Shown one piece after another: positions 43,259 through 51,508 of a DNA stretch of 64,000 bases. The notes under the pieces are model-generated. The model had not been told where the DNA came from. It searched no databases and saw only the letters and a list, made by a program, of their open reading frames with translations. Positions within the stretch are counted from its first letter, which is position 1. Every line of letters starts with the position of its first letter. Position numbers and translations under genes: made by a program. The DNA is from Clostridia bacterium (GTDB lineage: Bacteria; Bacillota; Clostridia; Christensenellales; Aristaeellaceae), in the NCBI GenBank assembly GCA_017543905.1, contig JAFYFC010000002.1, forward strand, positions 1 to 64,000, in the 5' to 3' direction.

Positions 43259-44580
43259 AGGTAACCTTCAAACGCGGCGTGCATTTGTCCTACGCCAATA
43301 AAAACGCGACCAAAAGCCTGCCGGTGCGCGATTTCGTATCAGACGAGGTGCGTATAATAATGAACATGCACATAGGCGCGCCCAGCGTCCCGTGCGTCAA
43401 AAAGGGCGATCACGTGCTGCTCGGGCAGGTAATCGCCGAGCCTGTGGGCTTTCTGGGCATACCCGTGCACGCTTCCGTATCCGGCGAGGTTACGGACGTA
43501 GGCACGATACCGTATCTCGGAGAGACGCCCGTTCAGTGCGTCACCATAAAAAACGATTTCAAGGACGAATGGGCGCCGCTCACGCCGCTTGGAGACGTGG
43601 AAACAGTCGATCCCGCGCTTATCGTTCCTGCAATCAAAAACGCGGGCATCTGCGGTATGGGCGGCGCGTCCTTCCCCACGCACGTAAAGCTGTCGCCCAA
43701 GCCTGAGCAAAAATGCGAGCTCGTTATAGTGAACGGCGCGGAATGCGAAACTCACCTGACCTGCGACCACCGTCTGATGCTCGAGGAGGGCGAACGGATA
43801 GTGGACGGTCTGCGCGCGGTGATGCGCGCGCTGAGCGTGGAGAGAGGCGTGATCTGCATAGAGGACAACAAGCCGGACGCGATAGAGAATATGCGCCGTC
43901 TGTGCGCGACGCGCAGCGGAGTGAGCGTGCAGGTGCTTAAAACCAAATACCCGCAGGGCGGCGAAAAACAGCTTATCGAGGCGGTGACAGGCCGGCAGGT
44001 GCCGGTGGGCAAGCTGCCCATCGACGTGGGCGCAGTGGTATGCAACGTAGGCACCTGCGCCGCGATTTCCGACGCGATACGGCTGGGCAGGCCGCTCATA
44101 TCCCGCATAACCACGGTTACCGGCTGCGTGAAGGAGCCCGCGAACCTGCGCGTGCGCATCGGCACGGTCGCGGAGGACATGATAGGCGCGTGCGGGGGCT
44201 TTTCCGAGGAAGCGGGCAAGGTAGCCTTCGGAGGCGGCATGACAGGGCTGTGCATCCCGAATACGGACATCCCTACCGCGAAATCCACTAACGGCATCGT
44301 GGTATATAACGAGAAGGACGCCAAATCGATAGACGAGGGCCCCTGCATACGCTGCGGAAAATGCGTGGCGGCGTGTCCGATAGGCCTTAATCCCTACCTT
44401 ATAAAGCGCGCCGCCGACGCGGACAGGCTGGACGAGGCCGCGCGCCTCAGCGTAAACGACTGCATACTCTGCGGCTGCTGCTCGTACGAATGTCCTTCGC
44501 GCAGGTGGCTGACCGCTTCCTTCAAGATAGTAAAGCAAAAGCTCGCCGCACAGGCAAAGGCGAAGGGAGGCAAAGCATAA
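43255..44580 (+). CDS. rnfC: Rnf electron transport complex subunit C
   Basis: 441 aa from ATG 43255 (overlap ATGA). The N-terminal barrel-sandwich domain (GVHLSYANKNATKSLPVRDF) is followed by the NADH/FMN Rossmann part GICGMGGASFPTHVKLS, VNGAECETHLTCDHRLMLE and the SLBB region, and two 4Fe-4S motifs CIRCGKCVAACPIGLNP and CILCGCCSYECPS. It is the NADH-oxidising or NAD-reducing subunit. Confidence 0.96.
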   Translation: MKVTFKRGVHLSYANKNATKSLPVRDFVSDEVRIIMNMHIGAPSVPCVKKGDHVLLGQVIAEPVGFLGIPVHASVSGEVTDVGTIPYLGETPVQCVTIKNDFKDEWAPLTPLGDVETVDPALIVPAIKNAGICGMGGASFPTHVKLSPKPEQKCELVIVNGAECETHLTCDHRLMLEEGERIVDGLRAVMRALSVERGVICIEDNKPDAIENMRRLCATRSGVSVQVLKTKYPQGGEKQLIEAVTGRQVPVGKLPIDVGAVVCNVGTCAAISDAIRLGRPLISRITTVTGCVKEPANLRVRIGTVAEDMIGACGGFSEEAGKVAFGGGMTGLCIPNTDIPTAKSTNGIVVYNEKDAKSIDEGPCIRCGKCVAACPIGLNPYLIKRAADADRLDEAARLSVNDCILCGCCSYECPSRRWLTASFKIVKQKLAAQAKAKGGKA

Positions 44581-45530
44581 TGAGCCTGAGACTTTCGACC
44601 GCGCCTCACATTCGCTCTCCCCGCTCATCGACGCGGCTTATGCTGAATGTGATAATCGCCCTTATGCCCGCCGCGTTCTTCGGCGTGTACAATTACGGCG
44701 TCAAGGCGCTCATGGTAATACTCGTATCGATGGCCACGGCGGTACTGAGCGAATTTTCGTGGCAGAAGATCACCCAGAGACCCGTGCGCATACGCGACTG
44801 CTCCGCGCTCGTTACGGGGCTTATACTCGCGCTCGTGGTCACGCCCGAAACGCCGTGGTGGATGATAATGATCGGCAGCGCGTTTGCGATAATCGTGGTA
44901 AAGGAGCTCTTCGGCGGCATAGGCGACAATTTCCTGAACCCCGCGCTCGCGGCGCGCGCGATGCTGCTTGCAAGCTGGCCGAGCGTGCTTACCACGCATA
45001 CCGCCATCGTAAGCAAGTTCGGCGAGGTGGACGCAGTCGCGATGGCGACGCCTCTTGCCTCCAACCTTGAGGAGCTGGGCATAAAGTTCAGCTACATGGA
45101 CCTGCTTATCGGCCGCATACCGGGCGTTATAGGCGAAACCTGCAAGCTTGCGATAATCGTCGGCTTCGTTTACCTGATACTGAGCCGCACGGTGACCTGG
45201 CGCATACCTGCGTTCACAGTGCTTTCCGCCTTCGTGTTCGCCTGGATATTCGGGCTCGACCCGCTGTACACGATACTCTCGGGCGGGCTGATATTCGCGG
45301 CGGCGTTCATGGCGAACGACTACACCACCAGCCCGATGTCCTCCTACGCGCAGATAGTATATGCGTGCGGTATCGGTCTCATAACGGTAATAATACGCAA
45401 ATGGGGCTCTTATCCGGAGGGCGCGACGTATGCGGTCTTGTTTATGAACCTGCTTACGCCGCTGCTTGACCGCTACATACCGCATAAGGTATACGGACAT
45501 AAAAAGACCGGGGAGGTGAAGGCGCAATGA
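44580..45530 (+). CDS. rnfD: Rnf electron transport complex subunit D
   Basis: 316 aa, starting inside the rnfC stop (TAATG). Multi-spanning NqrB/RnfD family: LMLNVIIALMPAAFFGVYNY, FGGIGDNFLNPALAARAMLL and the flavin-attachment region VDAVAMATPLAS. It forms part of the ion-translocating core. Confidence 0.96.
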   Translation: MSLRLSTAPHIRSPRSSTRLMLNVIIALMPAAFFGVYNYGVKALMVILVSMATAVLSEFSWQKITQRPVRIRDCSALVTGLILALVVTPETPWWMIMIGSAFAIIVVKELFGGIGDNFLNPALAARAMLLASWPSVLTTHTAIVSKFGEVDAVAMATPLASNLEELGIKFSYMDLLIGRIPGVIGETCKLAIIVGFVYLILSRTVTWRIPAFTVLSAFVFAWIFGLDPLYTILSGGLIFAAAFMANDYTTSPMSSYAQIVYACGIGLITVIIRKWGSYPEGATYAVLFMNLLTPLLDRYIPHKVYGHKKTGEVKAQ

Positions 45531-46159
45531 GTGAAAAGACCAGACTCGGCAAGATATTTGCAAACGGCGTCATAAGCGAAAATCCGACCTTCCGCCTCGT
45601 GCTGGGTACCTGTCCCACAATGGCGGTGACGACCAGCGCGCTAAACGGCATAGGCATGGGCGCGGCGGCCACGTTCGTGCTGATAGGCTCGAACATAGTG
45701 GTGTCGCTGCTGCGCAGGTTCATACCCGACCGCGTGCGCATTCCCGCCTTTATCGTAATAATCTGCACGTTCGTCACCATGATACAGCTGCTCATGCAGG
45801 CGTTTTTGCCGTCACTGTACGAATCCCTCGGCATATTCATACCGCTTATCGTGGTCAACTGCATTATACTCGCGCGCGCCGAAGCGTTCGCGAGCAAAAA
45901 ACCGGTGCTCGCATCCGCGGTGGACGGTCTCGGCATGGGCATAGGCTTTACGCTCGCGCTTACGCTGATCGGAATAGTACGCGAGTTGCTGGGCAACGGC
46001 TCCGTATTCGGCGTGAACGTGCTGGGCGCGTCATACGATCCGATGATACTGATGATACTGCCGGCGGGCGGCTTTCTGACGTTCGGGCTGCTGCTGGGCG
46101 CGTTCAACGCGATAATCAAAAAGCTCGACAGGAAACGCATGAAGGAGGCGGCGGAATGA
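45527..46159 (+). CDS. rnfE: Rnf electron transport complex subunit E
   Basis: 210 aa, six membrane helices, overlapping rnfD and rnfA by 4 nt each. Conserved NPTFRLVLGTCPTMAVTTSA and IPLIVVNCIILARAEAFAS with the paired Cys residues that hold an intramembrane Fe-S site together with RnfA. Confidence 0.96.
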   Translation: MSEKTRLGKIFANGVISENPTFRLVLGTCPTMAVTTSALNGIGMGAAATFVLIGSNIVVSLLRRFIPDRVRIPAFIVIICTFVTMIQLLMQAFLPSLYESLGIFIPLIVVNCIILARAEAFASKKPVLASAVDGLGMGIGFTLALTLIGIVRELLGNGSVFGVNVLGASYDPMILMILPAGGFLTFGLLLGAFNAIIKKLDRKRMKEAAE

Positions 46160-46737
46160 ACAATATGAACATACTGCTGTTCTTTGTGGACTGCGTGATC
46201 TGCAACAACTTTATTTTCTCGCGCTTTCTGGGCTGCTGCCCGTTTTTGGGCGTGTCCAGCAAGGTGGAGACCGCCGTTTCGATGGGCATAGCAGTCACGT
46301 TCGTAATGACCATCGCGTCGCTGTTCACGTGGATGGTGAATACCTGGGTGCTGGTGCCGCTCAATCTGAGGTTCATGGAAACGGTGTCGTTCATACTCGT
46401 GATCGCGGCGCTGGTACAGTTCATAGAAATGTTCCTTAAGAAGTCCTCCCCCTCGCTGTACAGGGCGCTGGGTATATATCTGCCGCTCATCACCACCAAC
46501 TGCGCGGTATTGGGCGTGGCCACGCTGAACGTAAAAAACGCGTACAACCTTTTGTACAGCGTACTTAACGGCTGCTTCGGCGGGATAGGCTTTCTGCTCG
46601 CGATCGCGCTCATGGCGGGCGTACGCGAACGCCTCGAAAGCTCGAAGATACCCGAGAGCATGAAGGGCTTCCCGATAACGCTGGTCACGGCAGGGCTTAT
46701 GGCGCTCGCGTTCATGGGCTTCAAGGGACTTGTATAA
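46156..46737 (+). CDS. rnfA: Rnf electron transport complex subunit A
   Basis: 193 aa, six membrane helices, antiparallel paralogue of RnfE: CNNFIFSRFLGCCPFLGVSS and LPLITTNCAVLGVATLN. Overlaps rnfE; rnfB follows after 12 nt. Confidence 0.97.
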   Translation: MNNMNILLFFVDCVICNNFIFSRFLGCCPFLGVSSKVETAVSMGIAVTFVMTIASLFTWMVNTWVLVPLNLRFMETVSFILVIAALVQFIEMFLKKSSPSLYRALGIYLPLITTNCAVLGVATLNVKNAYNLLYSVLNGCFGGIGFLLAIALMAGVRERLESSKIPESMKGFPITLVTAGLMALAFMGFKGLV

Positions 46738-46749
46738 GGAGGCGGAGGT

Positions 46750-47556
46750 ATGACGGTATTTTACGCCTGCGCCGTACTGGGCGCGCTGGGGCTTATATTC
46801 GGGCTTGCGCTGAATTATGCCGGCAAGAAGTTCGCCGTGGAGACTGACGAACGCGTGAGCCGCGTGCGCGAATGTCTGGGCGGAGCAAACTGCGGCGCCT
46901 GCGGCTATGCCGGCTGCGACGCATTTGCCGAGGCCGTGGTCAAGGGAGAAGCGAAGGTAAACGGCTGCGCGCCCGCAGGAGAAAAGGGCGCGAAGGCCAT
47001 AGCGGAAATAATGGGCGTCGAGACGGCCGCAAGCGAACGCTTGGTCGCGCGGGTACTGTGTCAGGGCGCAAACGGCGTCGCAAAGGAAAGATACGTTTAC
47101 GACGGCTACAAATCCTGCGCGGTCGCCGCCGGTATAGCGGGCGGCCCCAAGGAATGCCGCTTCGCGTGCATCGGCCTGGGCGACTGCATGGCGCACTGCT
47201 CCTTCGGCGCGATAAAAATGCAGGACGGTCTGTGCGTGATAGACGAGGACGTCTGCCGCGGCTGCGGAACCTGCGTGGCGAACTGCCCCAGGGGCGTGAT
47301 CAAGCTGCTGCCCGCAAGCCAGAAGGTCATGGTGAAGTGCAGAAACAGCGACGTGGCGCGCGAGGCGCGCAGAGTCTGCATGCACGCGTGCATCGGCTGC
47401 GGGCTGTGCAGAAAGAACTGTCCCTCCGACGCGATCACCGTCGAAAACGGCTTTGCGCGCATAGACCCCGAAAAATGCATAAACTGCGGCAAGTGCGCAA
47501 GCGTGTGCCCCTGCCAGGCGATAGAGAACCTGAGCGCTTCCGATGCAGACAGATAA
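46750..47556 (+). CDS. rnfB: Rnf electron transport complex subunit B
   Basis: 268 aa. N-terminal membrane helix (VLGALGLIFGLALNYAGKKF), then a Fes-type cluster domain (CLGGANCGACGYAGCDAF) and a run of ferredoxin motifs: CIGLGDCMAHCSFGAI, CRGCGTCVANCPRGVI, CIGCGLCRKNCPSDAI and CINCGKCASVCPCQAI. It accepts electrons from reduced ferredoxin. Its end overlaps the FAD synthetase gene by 14 nt. Confidence 0.96.
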   Translation: MTVFYACAVLGALGLIFGLALNYAGKKFAVETDERVSRVRECLGGANCGACGYAGCDAFAEAVVKGEAKVNGCAPAGEKGAKAIAEIMGVETAASERLVARVLCQGANGVAKERYVYDGYKSCAVAAGIAGGPKECRFACIGLGDCMAHCSFGAIKMQDGLCVIDEDVCRGCGTCVANCPRGVIKLLPASQKVMVKCRNSDVAREARRVCMHACIGCGLCRKNCPSDAITVENGFARIDPEKCINCGKCASVCPCQAIENLSASDADR

Positions 47557-48088
47557 GACCGTTATCGCGCTGGGCACGTTCGACGGGCTGCATCCCGGGC
47601 ACAGAGCAGTAATATCTGCATGCATAACGCTGGCGCGGGAAACGCGCGCGCGCAGCATGGTTTATACCTTCATAGAAAACCCGAAGAGCCTGTTCGGGCC
47701 TGCGCCCCTTGAGCTTATGACGCCCGAGGAAAAGATACGCGCGATCCGCGCAATGGGCGTCGATACCGTGGAAGCGGTGCATTTTACGCGCGAGCTTGCG
47801 GATCTGTCGCCCGAGGCGTTCATAGATATGCTTGCCGAAGGCTACGATCCGTCGGCGTTCGTCGCGGGCGAGGATTACAGCTTCGGGCGCGGGGGCAGCG
47901 GCACCAGCGAAACGCTCGTTCGCCTTGCGTCCGAAAAAGGCATATATACGAAAATAGTATCGACGGTCAATATAAAAACCAAAGCCGGCTGTTCCTCCGA
48001 GAAGGTATCCTCTACCCTCATACGCGAGGCGCTCGCGCGCGGCGACACTGAAACCGCGCGCAGACTCATACAGGGGGAAGCAGTATAA
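47543..48088 (+). CDS. Standalone FAD synthetase (RibF N-terminal domain only)
   Basis: 181 aa. The nucleotidyltransferase signature GTFDGLHPGHRAVI and the motifs VYTFIENPKSLF, AGEDYSFGRGGSG and SSTLIREAL match the FMN adenylyltransferase half of RibF. The C-terminal riboflavin kinase domain of bifunctional RibF (about 300 aa) is missing, so it would make FAD from FMN but not FMN from riboflavin. Overlap with rnfB by 14 nt makes it part of the flavin-dependent Rnf operon, suggesting dedicated flavin supply. A related role in adenylylating another substrate cannot be excluded. Confidence 0.82.
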   Translation: MQTDKTVIALGTFDGLHPGHRAVISACITLARETRARSMVYTFIENPKSLFGPAPLELMTPEEKIRAIRAMGVDTVEAVHFTRELADLSPEAFIDMLAEGYDPSAFVAGEDYSFGRGGSGTSETLVRLASEKGIYTKIVSTVNIKTKAGCSSEKVSSTLIREALARGDTETARRLIQGEAV

Positions 48089-48101
48089 CCGCGCTCAGCA
48101 T

Positions 48102-49526
48102 ATGCAATTAATAAAATCACTGATAAAGCGTATAATATCGCTTGACGGCATACAAAAGCAGGATAACTTTCCCAGCGAAGAAAGCATGTATTCACGCGCG
48201 TTTTCGATAGCGTGGCCCGCCGCGCTCGAAGGCGCGCTGCTTTCGATTATAGGCACGGTGGACACGGTCATGGTGAAGCGTGTGGACAGATACGCGATCG
48301 CCGCCGTAAACCTGACCTCGCAGCCCCGCATGATACTGCTTATTCTGGCGCAGGCGCTGTGCGTAGGCACGACCGCGCTCGTATCCAGACGCAAGGGCGA
48401 AAACGACCGTGCCGGCGCAAACGACGTGCTGTCGCTGTCCATGCTGCTGGTGACCGCGGTGGGCATACTGATTTCGCTGCTGGGGTATTTTCTGGCCGCG
48501 CCTATTATCGATCTGGCCGGCGGCGACGCGGACACGGCCAAGCTCGCGGTGAATTATTTCAAAATCATATCGCTGGGGCTGATATTCAGCTGCTGGAATC
48601 TGTGTTTATGCGCCGCGCTGCGTGCTACGGGCGATACGCGCATCACCATGGTCACGAACGTCGCGGCGAACCTTGTAAACGTGTTCATGAACTACTGTCT
48701 GATCGGAGGGCGTCTGGGCTTTCCCGCGCTGGGCGAAAGGGGCGCGGCGCTCGCCACCGTTATCGGCACGTTCGTGGGCTTCTGCATATCGCTGTGGATG
48801 GTCTTATTCAAAAAAGGACGTTACCTCTCGCTGCGCATACGTCTGCGGGGCTACGACAGGCGCACGGTGACCGGTCTCATTAAAATCGGCGCGTCCTCGA
48901 TCGCCGAGAGCGCCGCGCTGCGCATCGGCTTTTTCATAAACAACAGGATAATCGCGGGCGTGAATGCCGACGCCCTCACGTCCAACACTATCGTATCGCA
49001 GATAACGAGCCTGTCGTTCTGCCTCGGCGACGGCGTGGCTACCGCGGGCGCCACGCTGGTAGGCACGTCGCTGGGCGAGGGGCGGCGCGACAAGTCGCAG
49101 GGCTACGTAAAGGTGTGCATACGAATGGGATACGTGGTGAGCCTGTTTCTGATGCTGCTGTTGTATTTCGGCAGAAGCGGTTTCGTACAGCTTTTCACCG
49201 ACCAGAAGGATATTATAGCGGGCGGATCGCTGGCGTTCGTAGTGCTGCTCGCGGGCATGTTCCCGCAAAACGTGAGAGTCATATACTCCGGCTGTCTGCG
49301 CGGTGCGGGCGACGTAAGATATGTCGCGGCGTGCTCGCTCATCTCGGTCACGCTCGTGCGCCCGCTGTTTACGTATATTATGTGCTATAAGCTTAACCCG
49401 CTGCTGCCCGGGCTGTACCTTGCGTATACCGGCCCGTGGATCGCGTTCGTTATCGACGCCTGGATACGCGCCGGTCTCCTCGCAAAGCGGGTAAAAAACG
49501 GGAAATATCTGTACATTAAACTGTAA
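48102..49526 (+). CDS. MATE family efflux transporter (first of three)
   Basis: 474 aa with twelve membrane helices. MATE blocks: IAWPAALEGALLSIIGTVDT, IAAVNLTSQPRMILLILAQA and GDGVATAGATLVGTSLGEGR. It would export drugs or metabolites against Na+ or H+ entry. It starts 13 nt after the FAD synthetase stop, without a clear ribosome binding site, probably as the last gene of the rnf transcript. Confidence 0.9.
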   Translation: MQLIKSLIKRIISLDGIQKQDNFPSEESMYSRAFSIAWPAALEGALLSIIGTVDTVMVKRVDRYAIAAVNLTSQPRMILLILAQALCVGTTALVSRRKGENDRAGANDVLSLSMLLVTAVGILISLLGYFLAAPIIDLAGGDADTAKLAVNYFKIISLGLIFSCWNLCLCAALRATGDTRITMVTNVAANLVNVFMNYCLIGGRLGFPALGERGAALATVIGTFVGFCISLWMVLFKKGRYLSLRIRLRGYDRRTVTGLIKIGASSIAESAALRIGFFINNRIIAGVNADALTSNTIVSQITSLSFCLGDGVATAGATLVGTSLGEGRRDKSQGYVKVCIRMGYVVSLFLMLLLYFGRSGFVQLFTDQKDIIAGGSLAFVVLLAGMFPQNVRVIYSGCLRGAGDVRYVAACSLISVTLVRPLFTYIMCYKLNPLLPGLYLAYTGPWIAFVIDAWIRAGLLAKRVKNGKYLYIKL

Positions 49527-49652
49527 TATTTCCGACATCAGTCTTTTATTTCACAGACTTCGGTTTGTGTTAATTTTTTTCATTTGTGCATATTTATAAA
49601 TCTGTATGTTTATTTTCACGCCACAGATGTTTCGTTTGTCTGACACAAGTGC

Positions 49653-49682
49653 TTGATTTATTAAGAAAGTATGTGATATAAT
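49653..49682 (+). promoter_or_regulatory. Promoter of the SH3 protein gene
   Basis: TTGATT (49653-49658), an 18-nt spacer and TATAAT (49677-49682), 41 nt before the chosen start. Confidence 0.7.
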
Positions 49683-49723
49683 CTTATTATTCCGTAAAAC
49701 TTTTGAAACAGGAGATGAATATC

Positions 49724-51283
49724 ATGTCTGGCAAACGTATGCTCGTGTTCGTGCTTGCGCTTTTGCTTATACTTACCGATATCGCCGCGCTGGCCGAAAT
49801 ACAGTATTACGCCAAGCTCAAGGAAACCGCGACCGTATATAAAAAAGCCGACAAAGCCTCCGACAGTCTTGGCAAGGTCAAGGCCGACACGTTCGTGCTG
49901 ATGAGCGACGCCGGCAATGGCTGGGCCAAAATTCAGCTGGACGGCAAAACCGGCTACGTCAAGACCGGACAGCTTACGAAAAGAGCAAAGGCGCTGTACG
50001 TGACCGCAGGCTCGGTAGTCATGTACAAAAAAGCCGATACGGGCTCCACGAAGCTTGCGACCATCCCCTACGGCGCAAAGGTGAGCGCGTATTATACCCA
50101 GAACGGCTGGACGAATATGATATACGGCTCCAGCGAGGGCTGGTGCAAAAGCTCTGCGCTCTCGTTAAAGGATCCAAATACGCTGAATAAAACCGTCTAT
50201 ATACAGGCCGAAAGCGGCAAAGTATACGAAACGCCTTCCACCTCAGCCGCCTCCGCTTCCGTTTCCGGAACGACGGCGCTTACCTGCACTGCGCTTTACA
50301 ACAACGAATGGTATCGCGTGACATATAAGAGCAAGGTCGGGTTTGTTAAGAAGAGCGCCGTGGGAGCAAGCAAATACGCCGCGAGCTCAACCGCAAAGAG
50401 TTCGTCGTCCTCATCTTCTTCCGCCTCCTCTTCCAAATCGGCCTCTTCGGCCTCCGCCACGATGTACGTATCCGCCGCAAGCATGGCCGTATACAAGAGC
50501 GCGGATTCGAATTCCACCAAGCTCGCGACGCTCGCATACGGCGCGAAGGTCACGACCAACGGTTCCGAAAACGGCTGGACGAAGGTAAAGAGCGGCTCGC
50601 AGACCGGCTACTGCAAGTCCGCCTCGCTCACGAGCACCAATCCAAACACCCTTAACAAAACGGTATATCCTCAAAAGAACAAGATAACCGTATATTCGAC
50701 GCCCAACGAATCCTCCACCACAAAAACCGTTTCATACACCACTAAGCTCACCTGCACCGCCTCCTACGGCGATTTCTATCGCGTGACCAACAGCGGCAAC
50801 GTAGGCTTTGTGAAAAAGAGCGACGTGGACACCAAAAAGTACGACGGTTACTCCACCTCTTCCCCGGCCGCAGGGCATTCCAAGAGCGCCGACTGGTTTA
50901 CCAGCAACATAAACTACATTTTCTATCGCGGCGCGGTCGCGACCGTCACTGACGTAAAAACCGGCATATCCTGGAAGGTGAAGCGCAAGGGCGGATACAA
51001 CCACGCAGACGTCGAGCCGCTGACTGCCGCCGATACCGCCGCGATGAAAAAAGCGTGCGGAAGCGACTTCCAGACCTGGCACCGCCGCGCGATCTGGGTA
51101 TCGATAAACGGCGTCAAATACGCCGCGTCGATGAACTGCATGAATCACGGCGAATGCAACATTAAAAACAACAATTTTGACGGACACCACTGCATACACT
51201 TCACAAACTCGCGCACACACTCGTCAGATAAGCTGGACGACGATCATCAGGCGTGCATCAAACGCGCACTGGCCGCGGGCTGA
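49724..51283 (+). CDS. Secreted multi-SH3 protein with a His/Cys-rich C-terminal domain
   Basis: 519 aa from ATG 49724, 9 nt after GGAG. Signal peptide MSGKRMLVFVLALLLILTDI, cleavage near ALAE. About five bacterial SH3 units follow in two near-identical halves (AKLKETATVYKKADKASDSL; KADTGSTKLATIPYGAKVSA; KSADSNSTKLATLAYGAKVT), split by a Ser/Ala-rich linker at about residues 220-245. Residues about 390-519 form a separate domain with KRKGGYNHADVEPL, ASMNCMNHGECN and DGHHCIHFTNSRTHSSDKLD, whose clustered His, Cys and Asp suggest a metal or catalytic site. SH3 units should hold it on the cell wall. Confidence 0.82.
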   Translation: MSGKRMLVFVLALLLILTDIAALAEIQYYAKLKETATVYKKADKASDSLGKVKADTFVLMSDAGNGWAKIQLDGKTGYVKTGQLTKRAKALYVTAGSVVMYKKADTGSTKLATIPYGAKVSAYYTQNGWTNMIYGSSEGWCKSSALSLKDPNTLNKTVYIQAESGKVYETPSTSAASASVSGTTALTCTALYNNEWYRVTYKSKVGFVKKSAVGASKYAASSTAKSSSSSSSSASSSKSASSASATMYVSAASMAVYKSADSNSTKLATLAYGAKVTTNGSENGWTKVKSGSQTGYCKSASLTSTNPNTLNKTVYPQKNKITVYSTPNESSTTKTVSYTTKLTCTASYGDFYRVTNSGNVGFVKKSDVDTKKYDGYSTSSPAAGHSKSADWFTSNINYIFYRGAVATVTDVKTGISWKVKRKGGYNHADVEPLTAADTAAMKKACGSDFQTWHRRAIWVSINGVKYAASMNCMNHGECNIKNNNFDGHHCIHFTNSRTHSSDKLDDDHQACIKRALAAG

Positions 51284-51305
51284 AACGGGGCTGTCTGCGC
51301 TTTTC

Positions 51306-51360
51306 CACGTTCCAAATGAATCGTCGATTCGTTGCAATCGGTCAGGTTTTCTGCTCGTAT
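51306..51360 (+). repeat. Degenerate copy C of the hairpin repeat
   Basis: AAATGAATC-GTC-GATTCGTT (51314-51333, one G-T pair) followed by GCAATCGGTCAGGTTTTCTGC, which resembles the other copies. It lies between the SH3 gene and a convergent MATE gene. Confidence 0.6.
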
Positions 51361-51399
51361 GAGCAAGCTTTATCTAAACAGCGACCTGTAAAAACCAAA

Positions 51400-51428
51400 C
51401 AGCAGGACGGGCAAAGCCCGTCCTGCTG
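51400..51428. terminator. Bidirectional terminator between SH3 and MATE genes
   Basis: Perfect 13-bp stem CAGCAGGACGGGC / GCCCGTCCTGCTG with a 3-nt loop. T-rich DNA follows on the minus side (TTTGGTTTTT), so it mainly serves the MATE gene. Confidence 0.85.
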
Positions 51429-51508
51429 TATATAATCGGAGGGGTGCGTCCCCCTTAATCATCCTTGGGCTTTTGCGCTTGTGCAAGAGCCCTCTTTTGC
51501 AGTATGCT

